DNA of 38,659 nt, taken from JAUWZS01 sp964423085. GTDB lineage: Archaea > Aenigmatarchaeota > Aenigmatarchaeia > CG10238-14 > SCSR01. The notes below the pieces were generated by a model. It saw only the letters and a program-made list of their open reading frames with translations. It searched no databases and had not been told where the DNA came from. Made by a program: the position numbers and the translations under genes. Positions 14,895 through 23,821 of the stretch are shown here, one piece after another. Each line of letters begins with the position of its first letter. Positions within the stretch are counted from its first letter, which is position 1. The stretch spans positions 1-38,659 of the forward strand of contig CAYRDB010000002.1 in the NCBI GenBank assembly GCA_964423085.1, read 5' to 3'.

Positions 14895-15698
14895 ATGAGT
14901 TTCAAAGTCTTTCTCGGACCGGCTGGTTCTCCCGGATTTACAAAGGGTGGCACGCTTGAAGGAATATCGAATGTGGCAGAAATAGGCCTAAATTCGATGG
15001 AAGTCGAGTTCACATACGGGGTCAAAATGGGGAGGGATTTGGCCAAAAAATGCGGCGAGGTCGCCAAGGAGAAGGGTATCAGGCTCAGCTGCCACGCACC
15101 ATACTATGTCAACCTATGTAACGAAAAGAAAGTAGAAGATTCCATGAGGAGGATACTCACAGCCGCCGACCGCATGAGCCTGATGGGCGGAGGAGTGGTT
15201 GTTTTTCATCCGGGATTCTACGGAGATTTGGGAGAGGATGTGGCATTCGAGCTTGTGGAGCATGCGTGCGCAAGGCTCGCTGAAAAAGCTCCTGAAGGCG
15301 TTTTTTTAGGGCTTGAAACAACAGGCAAGCACAGCCAGTTCGGAAACCTCGACGAAACTGTGAGAATATGCAAGTCTGTGAAAGGGTGCGTGCCTGTAGT
15401 GGATTTCGCGCACCTCTATGCTAGGGCCGGAGGAAAAATCGACTATGGAAAAGTTCTGGATGCTGTCAAGACTCTGAAATTGGATGTTCTGCATTCGCAC
15501 TTTTCGAATATTGAGTTTTCTGACAAGGGGGAGAAGAAGCATCTGATAGTGGAAGACAACCCTCCGTTCGAGCCGCTTGCGAGGGAAGTTTTGAAGACTA
15601 AAACTAGCATAAACGTAATCTGCGAGTCGCCCATATTAGAGCAGGACTCTCTGAAGATGAAGAAAGTGTTTGAGGAGCTCGGACACGACTTCAAGTAA
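14895..15698 (+). CDS. nfo: Endonuclease IV-like AP endonuclease (TIM barrel)
   Basis: This 267-aa protein fits deoxyribonuclease IV, the zinc-dependent enzyme that cuts DNA 5' of abasic sites. Candidate metal ligands and motifs occur in order: LSCHAPYYVNL, VVVFHPGFYG, FLGLETTGKHSQFGNLDE, PVVDFAHLYAR, VLHSHFSNIEF and VICESPILEQDS. The GLETTGKxxQFG motif is diagnostic for archaeal/bacterial Nfo. Length is slightly under the bacterial 280 aa. It acts in base-excision repair. It stands after Sec61-beta with a short gap and shows no operon partner that explains it. Confidence 0.9.
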   Translation: MSFKVFLGPAGSPGFTKGGTLEGISNVAEIGLNSMEVEFTYGVKMGRDLAKKCGEVAKEKGIRLSCHAPYYVNLCNEKKVEDSMRRILTAADRMSLMGGGVVVFHPGFYGDLGEDVAFELVEHACARLAEKAPEGVFLGLETTGKHSQFGNLDETVRICKSVKGCVPVVDFAHLYARAGGKIDYGKVLDAVKTLKLDVLHSHFSNIEFSDKGEKKHLIVEDNPPFEPLAREVLKTKTSINVICESPILEQDSLKMKKVFEELGHDFK

Positions 15699-15743
15699 AG
15701 CTTATTAGTCTATCTTTCTTAATGTTAGTGTATTGATGATTTC

Positions 15744-16319
15744 ATGAAAGATGCGCAAAACTACATTCTTGAAAATCGCGAATTGTTGTCACACTTGATT
15801 CAAGACCTTTACGGGGAAAAGACCAGGTTTATAAAGTCTGGGCAAGAAAAAACGAAATTATATACAACCAATGGCGACAAGTCTTTGAGCAACAGCTTTC
15901 TTGTAAGGGAATTGGAAAAATACAAGCCTAAAGTTCTTGAAGCCTTGAAATCTCTCTATGTTCCGTCTGCAAAATACTTGGAAATCAGAAACAAGAGCAT
16001 TAGCATAGATTGTAACAACAGAACAATAGAACTTCCGACATCTACACTAGACGAAATCAAGAAAGCATACAAACTCAGGATAGAAAATATGATGATTTCA
16101 AATAGACTGAATTGTGAAGGACTAGACGGTATTGAAAAATTAGGGCTCGTTTCAACAATAGAGCTTTATAACGAATTGGAGAGCAAAATAAAATCATTCC
16201 CTAAAAAGCACAGTCCAGATTACAAAGTCATCATAAACAAAATAGACTCCAAAGACCATTTGGGAGTCAATGTGGAGCTAGTAAAGCCCATCAAACACGA
16301 AGACTTGGAACTTTTCTAA
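15744..16319 (+). CDS. Hypothetical protein of a convergent orphan pair
   Basis: I do not recognise this 191-aa protein. It is Lys- and Asn-rich, with predicted helices (about 1-30, 50-75, 102-120, 130-165) and a strand-rich C-terminus (YKVIINKIDSKDHLGVNVEL). No signal peptide, membrane segment or metal-binding cysteine cluster is seen. Its DNA is more AT-rich than its neighbours, as in the following gene, which it meets tail to tail with four bases between stops. The two could be recently acquired. No homologue or function is evident by eye. Confidence 0.65.
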   Translation: MKDAQNYILENRELLSHLIQDLYGEKTRFIKSGQEKTKLYTTNGDKSLSNSFLVRELEKYKPKVLEALKSLYVPSAKYLEIRNKSISIDCNNRTIELPTSTLDEIKKAYKLRIENMMISNRLNCEGLDGIEKLGLVSTIELYNELESKIKSFPKKHSPDYKVIINKIDSKDHLGVNVELVKPIKHEDLELF

Positions 16320-16323
16320 TCTG

Positions 16324-17175
16324 TCAAGATATGTAACTGGGCGGCTTTTCTGAACATATGGACTTGAGCTTCAGCTCTGTGACAGACTGCGCAAAAAAGA
16401 TGTGCAGCATGCTTACTATTGATATGTTCTTGTACCAGTCAGGCTTTCCAGAATATTTGTTTTTCAAATCATCCATATATTTTAAAACAGAGTTCGAGCC
16501 GACGTTGCCATGTAGGTTGTTATAAGCTTTCTTCCAGGACTTTGGGTGACCCAGCAACACCCTTTCTATGACGGATTTATCACCGACTGCTGAAATAGGA
16601 CTATCCACTTCGAAATAGCTCCAAACAACGTCAGCTATGTCGTTGGATCCCTTAAACTCGATGTTTCCAAACTTGTAAATTTTGTCGTACACTTCCATGA
16701 CTTTTTTTTCCGACTCGTCGTGAAGAGTCTCCAGCGAAGCTGTCCCAGCCCTGACTCTTGACGCATTTTTTACCGAAACTGAAATGTCGTTTATTCCGAA
16801 CAACACCAAACCCAATTCTGCAAAATGCGAATACGAATCTCTGGATCGGCCCCTATCATTTTTATTATACGACGAAACTCCTTGCAAATAGTTGCCAGCT
16901 GCCTGAGAAAGAGAATTGTGATATTTTTCAATATCATGCCTGTAAAGAGGAGTGTGCTCGAGCGGAAATCTTTTTGAAGACTTGTACAAATTGCGCATTA
17001 TCGAACGTGTGCTTTTGACATCCCATTTTTCTTTGTTTGAAAGGTTGCAATGTAACGGGCGCTTTGACTTCCATGAATAAGCGCAGAAATTTATCGCGTT
17101 CTGCGCTGCTTTAAGAGCATCATTCTCTCTTCTAATCTTTCTGAGTTCGCGTTCAGGATCAATTATTTTAGACAT
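16324..17175 (-). CDS. Hypothetical protein of a convergent orphan pair
   Basis: This 283-aa protein is not recognised. It begins with a charged helix (ERELRKIRRENDALKAAQNA) and is largely helical and basic, with Ser, Lys, Tyr and Trp common. There is no Walker motif, zinc finger, transmembrane helix or nuclease motif that I can defend. It has few Cys (31, 43 and 274). It lies between an unknown 191-aa gene and archease, with AT-rich codon use. The gene looks intact, with an ATG start and no frame breaks. A defence or mobile-element origin is possible but not shown. Confidence 0.65.
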   Translation of the reverse strand: MSKIIDPERELRKIRRENDALKAAQNAINFCAYSWKSKRPLHCNLSNKEKWDVKSTRSIMRNLYKSSKRFPLEHTPLYRHDIEKYHNSLSQAAGNYLQGVSSYNKNDRGRSRDSYSHFAELGLVLFGINDISVSVKNASRVRAGTASLETLHDESEKKVMEVYDKIYKFGNIEFKGSNDIADVVWSYFEVDSPISAVGDKSVIERVLLGHPKSWKKAYNNLHGNVGSNSVLKYMDDLKNKYSGKPDWYKNISIVSMLHIFFAQSVTELKLKSICSEKPPSYIS

Positions 17176-17282
17176 AACTGCTAATGTTTCAACCTGCCTG
17201 CATGCTCGTTCCTAATCAGTTTTTGTACTTTTTAAGGGTTTCTGAAACAAAGGATTTCTTTTTTAAAGAACCAGAATATATC

Positions 17283-17714
17283 ATGGCCAAAGCGAAAAAA
17301 TTCAAGTTTGTGGACATAACCACTGCTGATGTGGCGTTTGAAGCGTACGGAAAGACACTTAACACAGCGTTCGCCAACTCCGCGCGTGCTCTGTTCGAGG
17401 TCATGGTCGACGCCAAGGGCGTGTCTCCTGACAGGAAAAAAACAGTGGAGGTCAGGGGACATGACATGAAATCGCTTTTGTTCAACTGGCTCAACGAACT
17501 GATATTCCTCACAGACTCGGAGAGCATGTTCTTCTCAAAATTCTCAGTCAAGATAGACCTGGATTCGCTAGTTCTAACAGCGACTTGCTACGGGGAAAAA
17601 ATAAAGCCGAAAAAACACGAAATCAGAACAGAAGTGAAAGCAGCCACCTACCACAAAATTGATGTCAGAAAGACTGCTGAAGGATGGATTACGCGAGCGA
17701 TACTTGACATTTAG
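17283..17714 (+). CDS. Archease
   Basis: This small acidic protein (143 aa) activates the tRNA/RNA ligase RtcB by promoting its guanylation and multiple turnover. Typical features are the N-terminal FKFVDITTADVAFEAYGKTL, SLLFNWLNELIFLTDSESMFF, and the C-terminal KAATYHKIDV...GWITRAILDI with the conserved terminal Asp-Ile. The ATG at 17283 is chosen; an in-frame upstream start at 17184 would add 33 unrelated residues. RtcB is the very next gene, on the opposite strand, overlapping by four bases at the stops. The two usually share an operon; here they are convergent. Confidence 0.93.
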   Translation: MAKAKKFKFVDITTADVAFEAYGKTLNTAFANSARALFEVMVDAKGVSPDRKKTVEVRGHDMKSLLFNWLNELIFLTDSESMFFSKFSVKIDLDSLVLTATCYGEKIKPKKHEIRTEVKAATYHKIDVRKTAEGWITRAILDI

Positions 17715-19159
17715 CCTTTTACAACGCCCAGCGGCTTGAGCTTTGCCACAATCCTGGCTATTCCGGCTGTCTCACAGACTTGCACAACCTCGTCCACATC
17801 CTTGTACACATCAGGAGCCTCCTCTGCAAGACCCTTCATGCTGGCAGACCTTGTAAGTATGCCCTTCTTCTCAAGCGACTCCCGTATTTCCTCGCCGGTG
17901 TGCATGTTCCTTGCGCTCGTCCTGGACTGCAACCTGCCCGCTCCGTGGCATACTGAATTGAAAGTCTCCTCTGCTGTCTTTGTGCCGACAAGCACGTAGC
18001 TGGCTGTTCCCATGCTTCCTGGCACGAGAACAGGCTGGCCGACCGAAGAGTAGTCGGAAGGTATGTCAGGCATTCCAGGCCCGAAAGCCCTTGTGGCGCC
18101 CTTCCTATGAACATAAACCTTCCTTTTTTCACCGTCTATCACGTACTCCTCCTTCTTGGCTATGTTGTGGGCCACGTCGTAAACAAGCTCCATGCCAGCG
18201 TCCGATTCGGAAACGCCCAGCGTCCTCCTTATGCTCTCCCTGACCCAGTGCATTATCATCTGCCTGTTTGTCCATGCGAAATTCGCTGCGCACGCCATTG
18301 CGCTGAAATAATTTTCACATTCCTTGGTTCCTGCCGGAGCGTAAACAAGCTCCCTGTCAGGCAGCTCCCTCAGCCTGTCGCGAAAAGCGTGCTCCATTGA
18401 CTGCAAATAGTCTGTGCACACCTGGTGGCCGAGCCCTCTTGAACCGGTGTGTATCATAAACATAATCTGGCCCTCCGACTTTATCCCGAAAGCTTTTGCC
18501 ACATCGGGCAGGAATATCTTCTCCACTTTCTGCAGCTCCAAAAAGTGGTTGCCAGCTCCCAGGCTTCCGGACTGGGGCATGCCCCTTTTCATGGCTTTGT
18601 CCGAAACCTTTCCGGCATCAGCACCCTTCATGCAACCTTTCTCCTCTATGTGCTTCAAATCGTTGGAACTTCCGTATCCGTTCTCAACCGCCCACTTGGC
18701 TCCGTTCTCGAGTATGCTTTCCAGCTGGGCGCTGTTTACTTTGACCTGTCCTTTGCTGCCAAGTCCTGACGGCACGTTCTTGAAAACAGAATCAAGCATC
18801 TTCGGTATGTCCTTCTCTATGTCGCTGACCTGAAGATTGGTTCTTAGAAGCCTGACGCCGCAGTTTATGTCAAAACCTATGCCGCCCGGACTAAGCCCTC
18901 CTTCCTCAATGTCAAGAGCGGCGACTCCTCCTATCGGAAATCCGTAGCCGAAGTGCATGTCAGGCATCGCGACGCTGTGCTTGTATATACCCGGCAAAAA
19001 CGCAACATTGGCGACCTGCTCGACCGCCCCGTCTTCCACGTCTTCAAGCAGCTTCTTCGACAGGAAAATTCTAGCTGGCACCCTCATCCCTTTCTTGGCT
19101 GAAGCGGATAGCTCCCAGACATCCGGCCTAATCTCTTTCAGCTGCTCTTTAAGCGACAT
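17711..19159 (-). CDS. rtcB: RNA-splicing ligase RtcB
   Basis: This 482-aa GTP- and Mn-dependent ligase joins 2',3'-cyclic phosphate and 5'-hydroxyl ends, as in tRNA intron splicing. Metal and nucleotide motifs are IGFDINCGVRLL, GSLGAGNHFLEL, HTGSRGLGHQV, HRKGATRAFGPG, PVLVPGSMGTASYVL and VCHGAGR, which holds the histidine guanylated in the Pyrococcus enzyme. Length is normal, and the intein found in some archaeal RtcB genes is absent. A strong AAAGGAGG Shine-Dalgarno and an AGGTG lie shortly before the ATG, so this message is leadered. The activator archease is convergent. Confidence 0.95.
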   Translation of the reverse strand: MSLKEQLKEIRPDVWELSASAKKGMRVPARIFLSKKLLEDVEDGAVEQVANVAFLPGIYKHSVAMPDMHFGYGFPIGGVAALDIEEGGLSPGGIGFDINCGVRLLRTNLQVSDIEKDIPKMLDSVFKNVPSGLGSKGQVKVNSAQLESILENGAKWAVENGYGSSNDLKHIEEKGCMKGADAGKVSDKAMKRGMPQSGSLGAGNHFLELQKVEKIFLPDVAKAFGIKSEGQIMFMIHTGSRGLGHQVCTDYLQSMEHAFRDRLRELPDRELVYAPAGTKECENYFSAMACAANFAWTNRQMIMHWVRESIRRTLGVSESDAGMELVYDVAHNIAKKEEYVIDGEKRKVYVHRKGATRAFGPGMPDIPSDYSSVGQPVLVPGSMGTASYVLVGTKTAEETFNSVCHGAGRLQSRTSARNMHTGEEIRESLEKKGILTRSASMKGLAEEAPDVYKDVDEVVQVCETAGIARIVAKLKPLGVVKG

Positions 19160-19304
19160 TGAAACACCTATATCCTCCTTTGGAAAGTTACAATAAATAG
19201 GTTTTACGCGCGCATCCGATGGGCGTGCCTATGGTTTATATACATTCAACCCAAACTAATTATTCTTAAAACCGGGAGACTATATTAATAAAGAGGTAAA
19301 TCTT

Positions 19305-19616
19305 ATGCCAATAAGCACAGCCCCATACAAAAGGGAGTACAGACACACGAGGCACAGGGGAACCGAGACCATGGTCACTTGCGACATTTGCGGTCGACAG
19401 GTGCCACGATACAAGACCTTTGTCAAATTCTCGGGCATGAGCCTGAACGATCCTGCCATACTCAGGCAGACGGACAGGAGGATGCTTCACCTTATGAGAA
19501 AGAAAATGAGACTGTGCCCAGCATGCGCCAGGCACAGGGGCGTGTCCAAGCCGGGAACGTCGTTGCGTAAAAAGTACGGTGGCGGCGAAAAGGGCAGAAG
19601 ATTTGGCTCGTATTAA
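19305..19616 (+). CDS. eS26-like ribosomal protein (zinc ribbon)
   Basis: This basic 103-aa protein has paired cysteines in TCDICGRQVPRYKTF (about 25-39) and RLCPACARHRGVSKPGTSL (about 69-87), a four-Cys zinc ribbon. The layout CxxCGxxVPxxK then CxxCAxxxG, with a basic tail (KKYGGGEKGRRFGSY), resembles small-subunit protein eS26. The spacing and middle helix diverge, so the call is tentative; a generic ribosome- or RNA-binding zinc protein is the alternative. A Shine-Dalgarno-like GAGGT lies 8 bases before the ATG. eS26 is patchy in archaea, so a confirmed call would carry taxonomic weight. Confidence 0.55.
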   Translation: MPISTAPYKREYRHTRHRGTETMVTCDICGRQVPRYKTFVKFSGMSLNDPAILRQTDRRMLHLMRKKMRLCPACARHRGVSKPGTSLRKKYGGGEKGRRFGSY

Positions 19617-19633
19617 CGTATTCCGGTGCAGCC

Positions 19634-21577
19634 ATGGCCACTAAAGGCGTTGAAAAGATAAAGAGTCTTCGAGGTTCCTTGTACAGGAAGATTGTCGAAA
19701 AATCTGAAAGCAAGAAGAACCCATCTCATTCTGTAGTAGGCTCGCTTCCCGGATTCAAAATACAAAGCAACGAGCACATAGTAGAGTTCCCTTCCACAAA
19801 GGACCTGACCACAATAGACTTTACGTATCCTCTAATGGAGCCATTCGCGTATGTGAATGTAAAATGGGACTTCAACTCCAAGGAGCTGCTATACAAAGTC
19901 ATAGAGCCTGACATGGACGAGAAGGAGAAAACGTTGCTTAAGAAAATATCAAACGCGTTGATAGAGCTCGTAGAGGTGGAACTTACTGCCATAAACAAGG
20001 AAGGCAAGGCCATAGAGTACATAGAGAAGCAGATTAAGAAGGTGATAAAGGACTTTGAATTTTCAATAACTCCCGAGCAGTACACAAAGATAATGTACTA
20101 CATTTACAGGAACTTCATCGGGTTCAATGAGCTCGAGCCGCTTCTCCAGGATCCGAACATAGAGGACATAAGCTGCGATGGCACTGGAATACCAATATAT
20201 GTAATACACAGGAAGTTCGGCTCGCTGAAGACCAACATTTTGTTCAACGACATGGAATATCTGAGGGAGTTTGTGATAAAGCTGGCAGAGCGATGCGGCA
20301 GGTATGTCAGTTATGCAGAACCGATACTGGATGGCACTCTGCCTGGAGGATCGCGTATATCAGCCACGCTCGCAGGCGACGTTGCCACTCGAGGGCCAAC
20401 TTTCACAATAAGAAAGTTCAGCGAAAAGCCTATATCGCCGATAGAGCAGATAGGATTCAAGACTGCTTCCCCTGCTGTTCTGGCATATTACTGGTACGTG
20501 GTAGAGCACGGCGCATCCATGCTGTTCGTAGGCGGGGTAGCCACTGGAAAGACCAGCTTCCTGAACAGCATATGCATGTTCATACCACCTGAAGCGAAGA
20601 TAGTCAGCATAGAGGACACCAGGGAGCTCAAGATACCAAACGAGCACTGGGTGCCCAGCCTGGCAAGGACTGGTTTCGGAATACCCATGCCTAGCGGAGA
20701 AAAGTATGGAGGTGTCTCGCTGTACGACCTTTTGAAAGAGAGCTTCAGGCAGAATCCGGACTATGTAATAGTAGGAGAGACTAGGGGTAAGGAAGCATAT
20801 GTAATGTTCCAAGGAATGAGCTCTGGCCATCCCAGCATGAGCACGTTCCACGCTGGATCTGTGGAAACAGTGGTGAAGAGGCTCACAACGCCGCCAATAG
20901 AGCTTTCACCGTCGCTCATCGAGAGTCTGAACATCGTGACCATTATGATACACGCAAGGGACAAAGGCAAGTCCGCTAGGAGAATAAAGGAGATTGTAGA
21001 AATAGAAAAGGTCGTACCAAAGACCGACGAGGTTGTAACGAACACTGTTTTCAAATGGAACCCTGTCAAGGACGACTACGAGTGGGTCAGCAACAGCATA
21101 ATGGTTGAAAAGCTCGTGCAAGCAAGGGGCGGAAAAGTGGAGGAGGCCTACGCCGAGATAGAGAGGAGGAGGAAAATATTGGAATGGATGTACAATAGCG
21201 AGATACGCGATTATCAGGAGGTCACGAGCATCATAAATAGGTACTACAAAGAGCCAGAAGTGTTGATGAAAGAGATAGGAATGTCCACCGAGCTTCCAAA
21301 AGTGAATGTGCCTGCTCACATGCACTCTGAGACAGCATTGAGTGCCGTCCACAGCGAGCCGACAGTGTCGCCAGAGCCGGCAATGGAATCGCCTGTGCCA
21401 AAGTTGTGCAAGAATGATTCCGAACCGCCTGAACGCAAAGGATTTGGAAACGAAATAAAGAAGCCGGCTGTTGTAAAGGCCAAGCTGTCGCCAAATTCAA
21501 AGTTGAAACTGGATGACTTGAACTCGATATTCAGCCTGATGAAGTTTGATTTCCTGAAAGAGGAAAAGGAAGTGTAA
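19634..21577 (+). CDS. Type II/IV secretion system ATPase (TadA/FlaI-like)
   Basis: This 647-aa cytosolic hexameric ATPase would drive a type IV pilus-like assembly machine. It has an N-terminal domain (1-160), then the conserved core with RYVSYAEPILDGTLPGGSRI, Walker A GGVATGKT (300-307), Asp box IEDTRELKIP, Walker B YVIVGETRGKEAYVMFQ and His box SGHPSMSTFHAGS. The C-terminal 90 residues are low-complexity (Pro/Ser/Glu), longer than usual and probably disordered. Two membrane platform genes follow on the same strand and two pilin-like genes lie opposite. It starts 17 bases after the eS26-like gene. Confidence 0.93.
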   Translation: MATKGVEKIKSLRGSLYRKIVEKSESKKNPSHSVVGSLPGFKIQSNEHIVEFPSTKDLTTIDFTYPLMEPFAYVNVKWDFNSKELLYKVIEPDMDEKEKTLLKKISNALIELVEVELTAINKEGKAIEYIEKQIKKVIKDFEFSITPEQYTKIMYYIYRNFIGFNELEPLLQDPNIEDISCDGTGIPIYVIHRKFGSLKTNILFNDMEYLREFVIKLAERCGRYVSYAEPILDGTLPGGSRISATLAGDVATRGPTFTIRKFSEKPISPIEQIGFKTASPAVLAYYWYVVEHGASMLFVGGVATGKTSFLNSICMFIPPEAKIVSIEDTRELKIPNEHWVPSLARTGFGIPMPSGEKYGGVSLYDLLKESFRQNPDYVIVGETRGKEAYVMFQGMSSGHPSMSTFHAGSVETVVKRLTTPPIELSPSLIESLNIVTIMIHARDKGKSARRIKEIVEIEKVVPKTDEVVTNTVFKWNPVKDDYEWVSNSIMVEKLVQARGGKVEEAYAEIERRRKILEWMYNSEIRDYQEVTSIINRYYKEPEVLMKEIGMSTELPKVNVPAHMHSETALSAVHSEPTVSPEPAMESPVPKLCKNDSEPPERKGFGNEIKKPAVVKAKLSPNSKLKLDDLNSIFSLMKFDFLKEEKEV

Positions 21578-21607
21578 AGCATTTTCTTCAACGAATGTCA
21601 ATATTAA

Positions 21608-22483
21608 ATGATGGCTAATCCAAGATCGCTGGCCGTGTCTATGTTCGGCTGGGCCGTTGACAAGTACGGCGACATGTTCACAGTGGTAAAAGAAAGTCTG
21701 CCGAAAGCCGGAATAAAGATGACTTTCCGAACCTACATGAGCATGGTTTTCTTCATTGCGGCGCTTTCGTACGCCAGCAGCTTCGCGATGCTCATATTCG
21801 CACTAAGGATAGTTGAGCTGTCACTAATGATGACAATCGCTTACTTGGTCTTCATACCTTTCACAATAGCAATATCGTGCGTTATAATGTTCATATTCTA
21901 CCCGTACAACAAGATGAGCGAGAGGAAAAAGAGCATAGAAACCAACCTGCCCTTCGTTCTGACGCACATGAGCGCAATCGCAGAGTCCGGGGTGCCCCCT
22001 TACGTGGTGTTTCGACTAATAGCGGAGTTCGAAGAGTATGGGGAGGTTTCTACTGAAATGAAGAAGATAGTCAGGAACATAGACACATTCGGAGTCAACC
22101 CGCTGAAATCTGTAAAAGAGGTGGCTGAGAGAACACCATCCGACAAGCTGAAGCAGATTCTTCTCGGATTTGTCACAACCACGGAATCGGGAGGAGACGT
22201 GAAGGTTTACCTGAAGAACGCCGGCCAGTCGGCGCTCTTCGACTGGAGGATAAAAAGGGAAAAGTTCCTACAGCAACTCTCCGCGTACGCGGAGTTCTAC
22301 ACTGGTATACTTATTGCCGCACCTCTGTTCATAGTCGCCCTTTTCGCAGTAATGGGAATGATACAGTCGAATGTTGCGGGATACGATATAATGTTCCTAA
22401 TGCAAATGAGCGTTTACGTCCTTATACCAGCCCTCAATGGCGGATTCCTGCTGTTCCTAACGGGCACCGAAGTGGAGATGTAA
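21608..22483 (+). CDS. Type II secretion F-domain (TadC/FlaJ-like) membrane protein 1
   Basis: This 291-aa protein has membrane helices near 37-60, 65-95, 235-255 and 265-287 around a cytoplasmic T2SSF helical domain (about 105-225: ETNLPFVLTHMSAIAESGVPPYVVF). Such proteins are the inner-membrane platform on which the ATPase acts. It is followed by a second T2SSF protein after only one base, so the platform is built from two polypeptides, as in many archaeal pilus operons where FlaJ-type proteins are split or paired. ATG ATG at the start leaves one codon of doubt. Confidence 0.88.
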   Translation: MMANPRSLAVSMFGWAVDKYGDMFTVVKESLPKAGIKMTFRTYMSMVFFIAALSYASSFAMLIFALRIVELSLMMTIAYLVFIPFTIAISCVIMFIFYPYNKMSERKKSIETNLPFVLTHMSAIAESGVPPYVVFRLIAEFEEYGEVSTEMKKIVRNIDTFGVNPLKSVKEVAERTPSDKLKQILLGFVTTTESGGDVKVYLKNAGQSALFDWRIKREKFLQQLSAYAEFYTGILIAAPLFIVALFAVMGMIQSNVAGYDIMFLMQMSVYVLIPALNGGFLLFLTGTEVEM

Positions 22484-22484
22484 A

Positions 22485-23342
22485 ATGGGAAAAATAAAGA
22501 TAAAGATAGGCAAGAAAAAGTTCGAAATCAGGGACAAGATACTGATACTTGTAGTGATGAACGGTGTGCTCTCGGGATCGATAGCTGCAATAAACTTTTT
22601 GCTCCTAAGGAGCTCGCCGACGCTTTTCTCTTCGATAAACGTTATCGCGATGTTCATATTCGCGTTCCCGATAATACTGATAAAATACAGCGAATACAAC
22701 AAGAAGAAAAACCTCGAGGAGATGTTTCCCCTTTTCCTGAGGGATTTTGTAGAGTCGATAAGGGGAGGAATGACCGTACCCGCTGCGATGAAGTCCATAA
22801 CGAGGAACGACTACAAGGAGCTCAACCCGCACGTAAGGAAGATGTCAGCGCAGCTTGACTGGGGAATAACAGTAGAGAGGGCCTTAATGAACTTTGCGAA
22901 AGAGTCCCAGTCCAAGCTCATAATGAGGATAATATCATCGGTTAGGGAGAGCCACAGATTCGGAGGCAACCTGGCCGACACACTGGAAGCGCTAAGCAAC
23001 ACAGCGGTCGAGGTGGAAAGGCTAAGGGCGGAGAGGAAGCTCTACCTGCACTCCCAGATGATAACCGGCTACATAGTTTTCTTTGTATTCCTAGCGGTAA
23101 TGATAGGACTGGAAAAGTTTCTTGTTCCTAGCCTTAGCGGAGCGTCGATGGGACTCGGCGAAAGCACAAGCGCCACTTTCAGCGAGGACTTTAACGACAT
23201 ATTCCAAAACCTGATACTGATACAGGGGCTTTTCGCCGGACTGTCAACAGGAAAGATGGCTGAAGGCTCGATAATAGCCGGCCTCAAGCACAGCGTAACC
23301 ATGATGTTCATAGGATTCATAGTGTTTACAATAGCAGGATAA
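22485..23342 (+). CDS. Type II secretion F-domain (TadC/FlaJ-like) membrane protein 2
   Basis: This 285-aa membrane protein starts with a basic segment (MGKIKIKIGKKKFEIRDKI). Two helices follow (about 17-65), then the cytoplasmic T2SSF domain (EEMFPLFLRDFVESIRGGMT through SNTAVEVERLRAERKLYLHS), and two C-terminal helices (about 190-210 and 260-284). It parallels the preceding platform protein. The stop is one base from the stop of the opposite-strand pilin gene. The set lacks a visible prepilin peptidase; a PibD-type enzyme would have to be encoded elsewhere. Confidence 0.88.
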   Translation: MGKIKIKIGKKKFEIRDKILILVVMNGVLSGSIAAINFLLLRSSPTLFSSINVIAMFIFAFPIILIKYSEYNKKKNLEEMFPLFLRDFVESIRGGMTVPAAMKSITRNDYKELNPHVRKMSAQLDWGITVERALMNFAKESQSKLIMRIISSVRESHRFGGNLADTLEALSNTAVEVERLRAERKLYLHSQMITGYIVFFVFLAVMIGLEKFLVPSLSGASMGLGESTSATFSEDFNDIFQNLILIQGLFAGLSTGKMAEGSIIAGLKHSVTMMFIGFIVFTIAG

Positions 23343-23343
23343 A

Positions 23344-23808
23344 TCAGCACAAAGTGACGTGGCTGGATTCCACTTGATCGTCCACATTAGAGCAGTTGGT
23401 GTACACTCTTATGGTCTGGTACGAGCCGCTGTCGACGCTGACATTGAAGGACTTTATCTCTCCTGGAGCCAGCGACATTTGGCTGGAAGCGCAAGAAGTT
23501 CCGTTATTGCACAGGCGTATTGTGTGCGTGGTAGAGTTTGTGTAAAAGACCTGAAGGGTTATGCTTCCGAGATCCTTGTATTTCACGTTCTCTATCCTTC
23601 CATATATGTGGCTGTTGCAGTATTGGACGTTCGAGAGTGATATGCCGGCATAGCTGCAGTATATTTGATTTTCGGTCTCCTCTCCCACTGTGCCGCTTAT
23701 GTCAGAGCTGAACGTCTGCATCCACACGCTTATAATCCCGCCAACTGCAACAGTGAACGCGATAAGAAGCACAGTCGCAATCATGGGCGATATTGCTTTT
23801 GAATTCAT
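23344..23808 (-). CDS. Archaeal type IV pilin-like protein with six cysteines
   Basis: This 154-aa exported protein has the archaeal pilin N-terminus. A short basic leader MNSKA is followed by ISPMIATVLLIAFTVAVGG, a hydrophobic helix that both anchors and packs in the filament core. Cleavage would fall before the helix. The outer domain carries six cysteines and several N-x-S/T sites (NSTTHT, NGTS, NVSV, NCSN). The even cysteine count suggests three disulfides. It lies next to the pilus ATPase and platform genes on the other strand, 13 bases downstream of a second pilin-like gene. Confidence 0.86.
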   Translation of the reverse strand: MNSKAISPMIATVLLIAFTVAVGGIISVWMQTFSSDISGTVGEETENQIYCSYAGISLSNVQYCNSHIYGRIENVKYKDLGSITLQVFYTNSTTHTIRLCNNGTSCASSQMSLAPGEIKSFNVSVDSGSYQTIRVYTNCSNVDDQVESSHVTLC

Positions 23809-23821
23809 TCATACACCCGAA

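Noticed and set aside
17184..17282. Upstream start for archease adding 33 residues
   Set aside because: The added residues are hydrophobic/aromatic and unlike archease. The ATG at 17283 begins the conserved protein.
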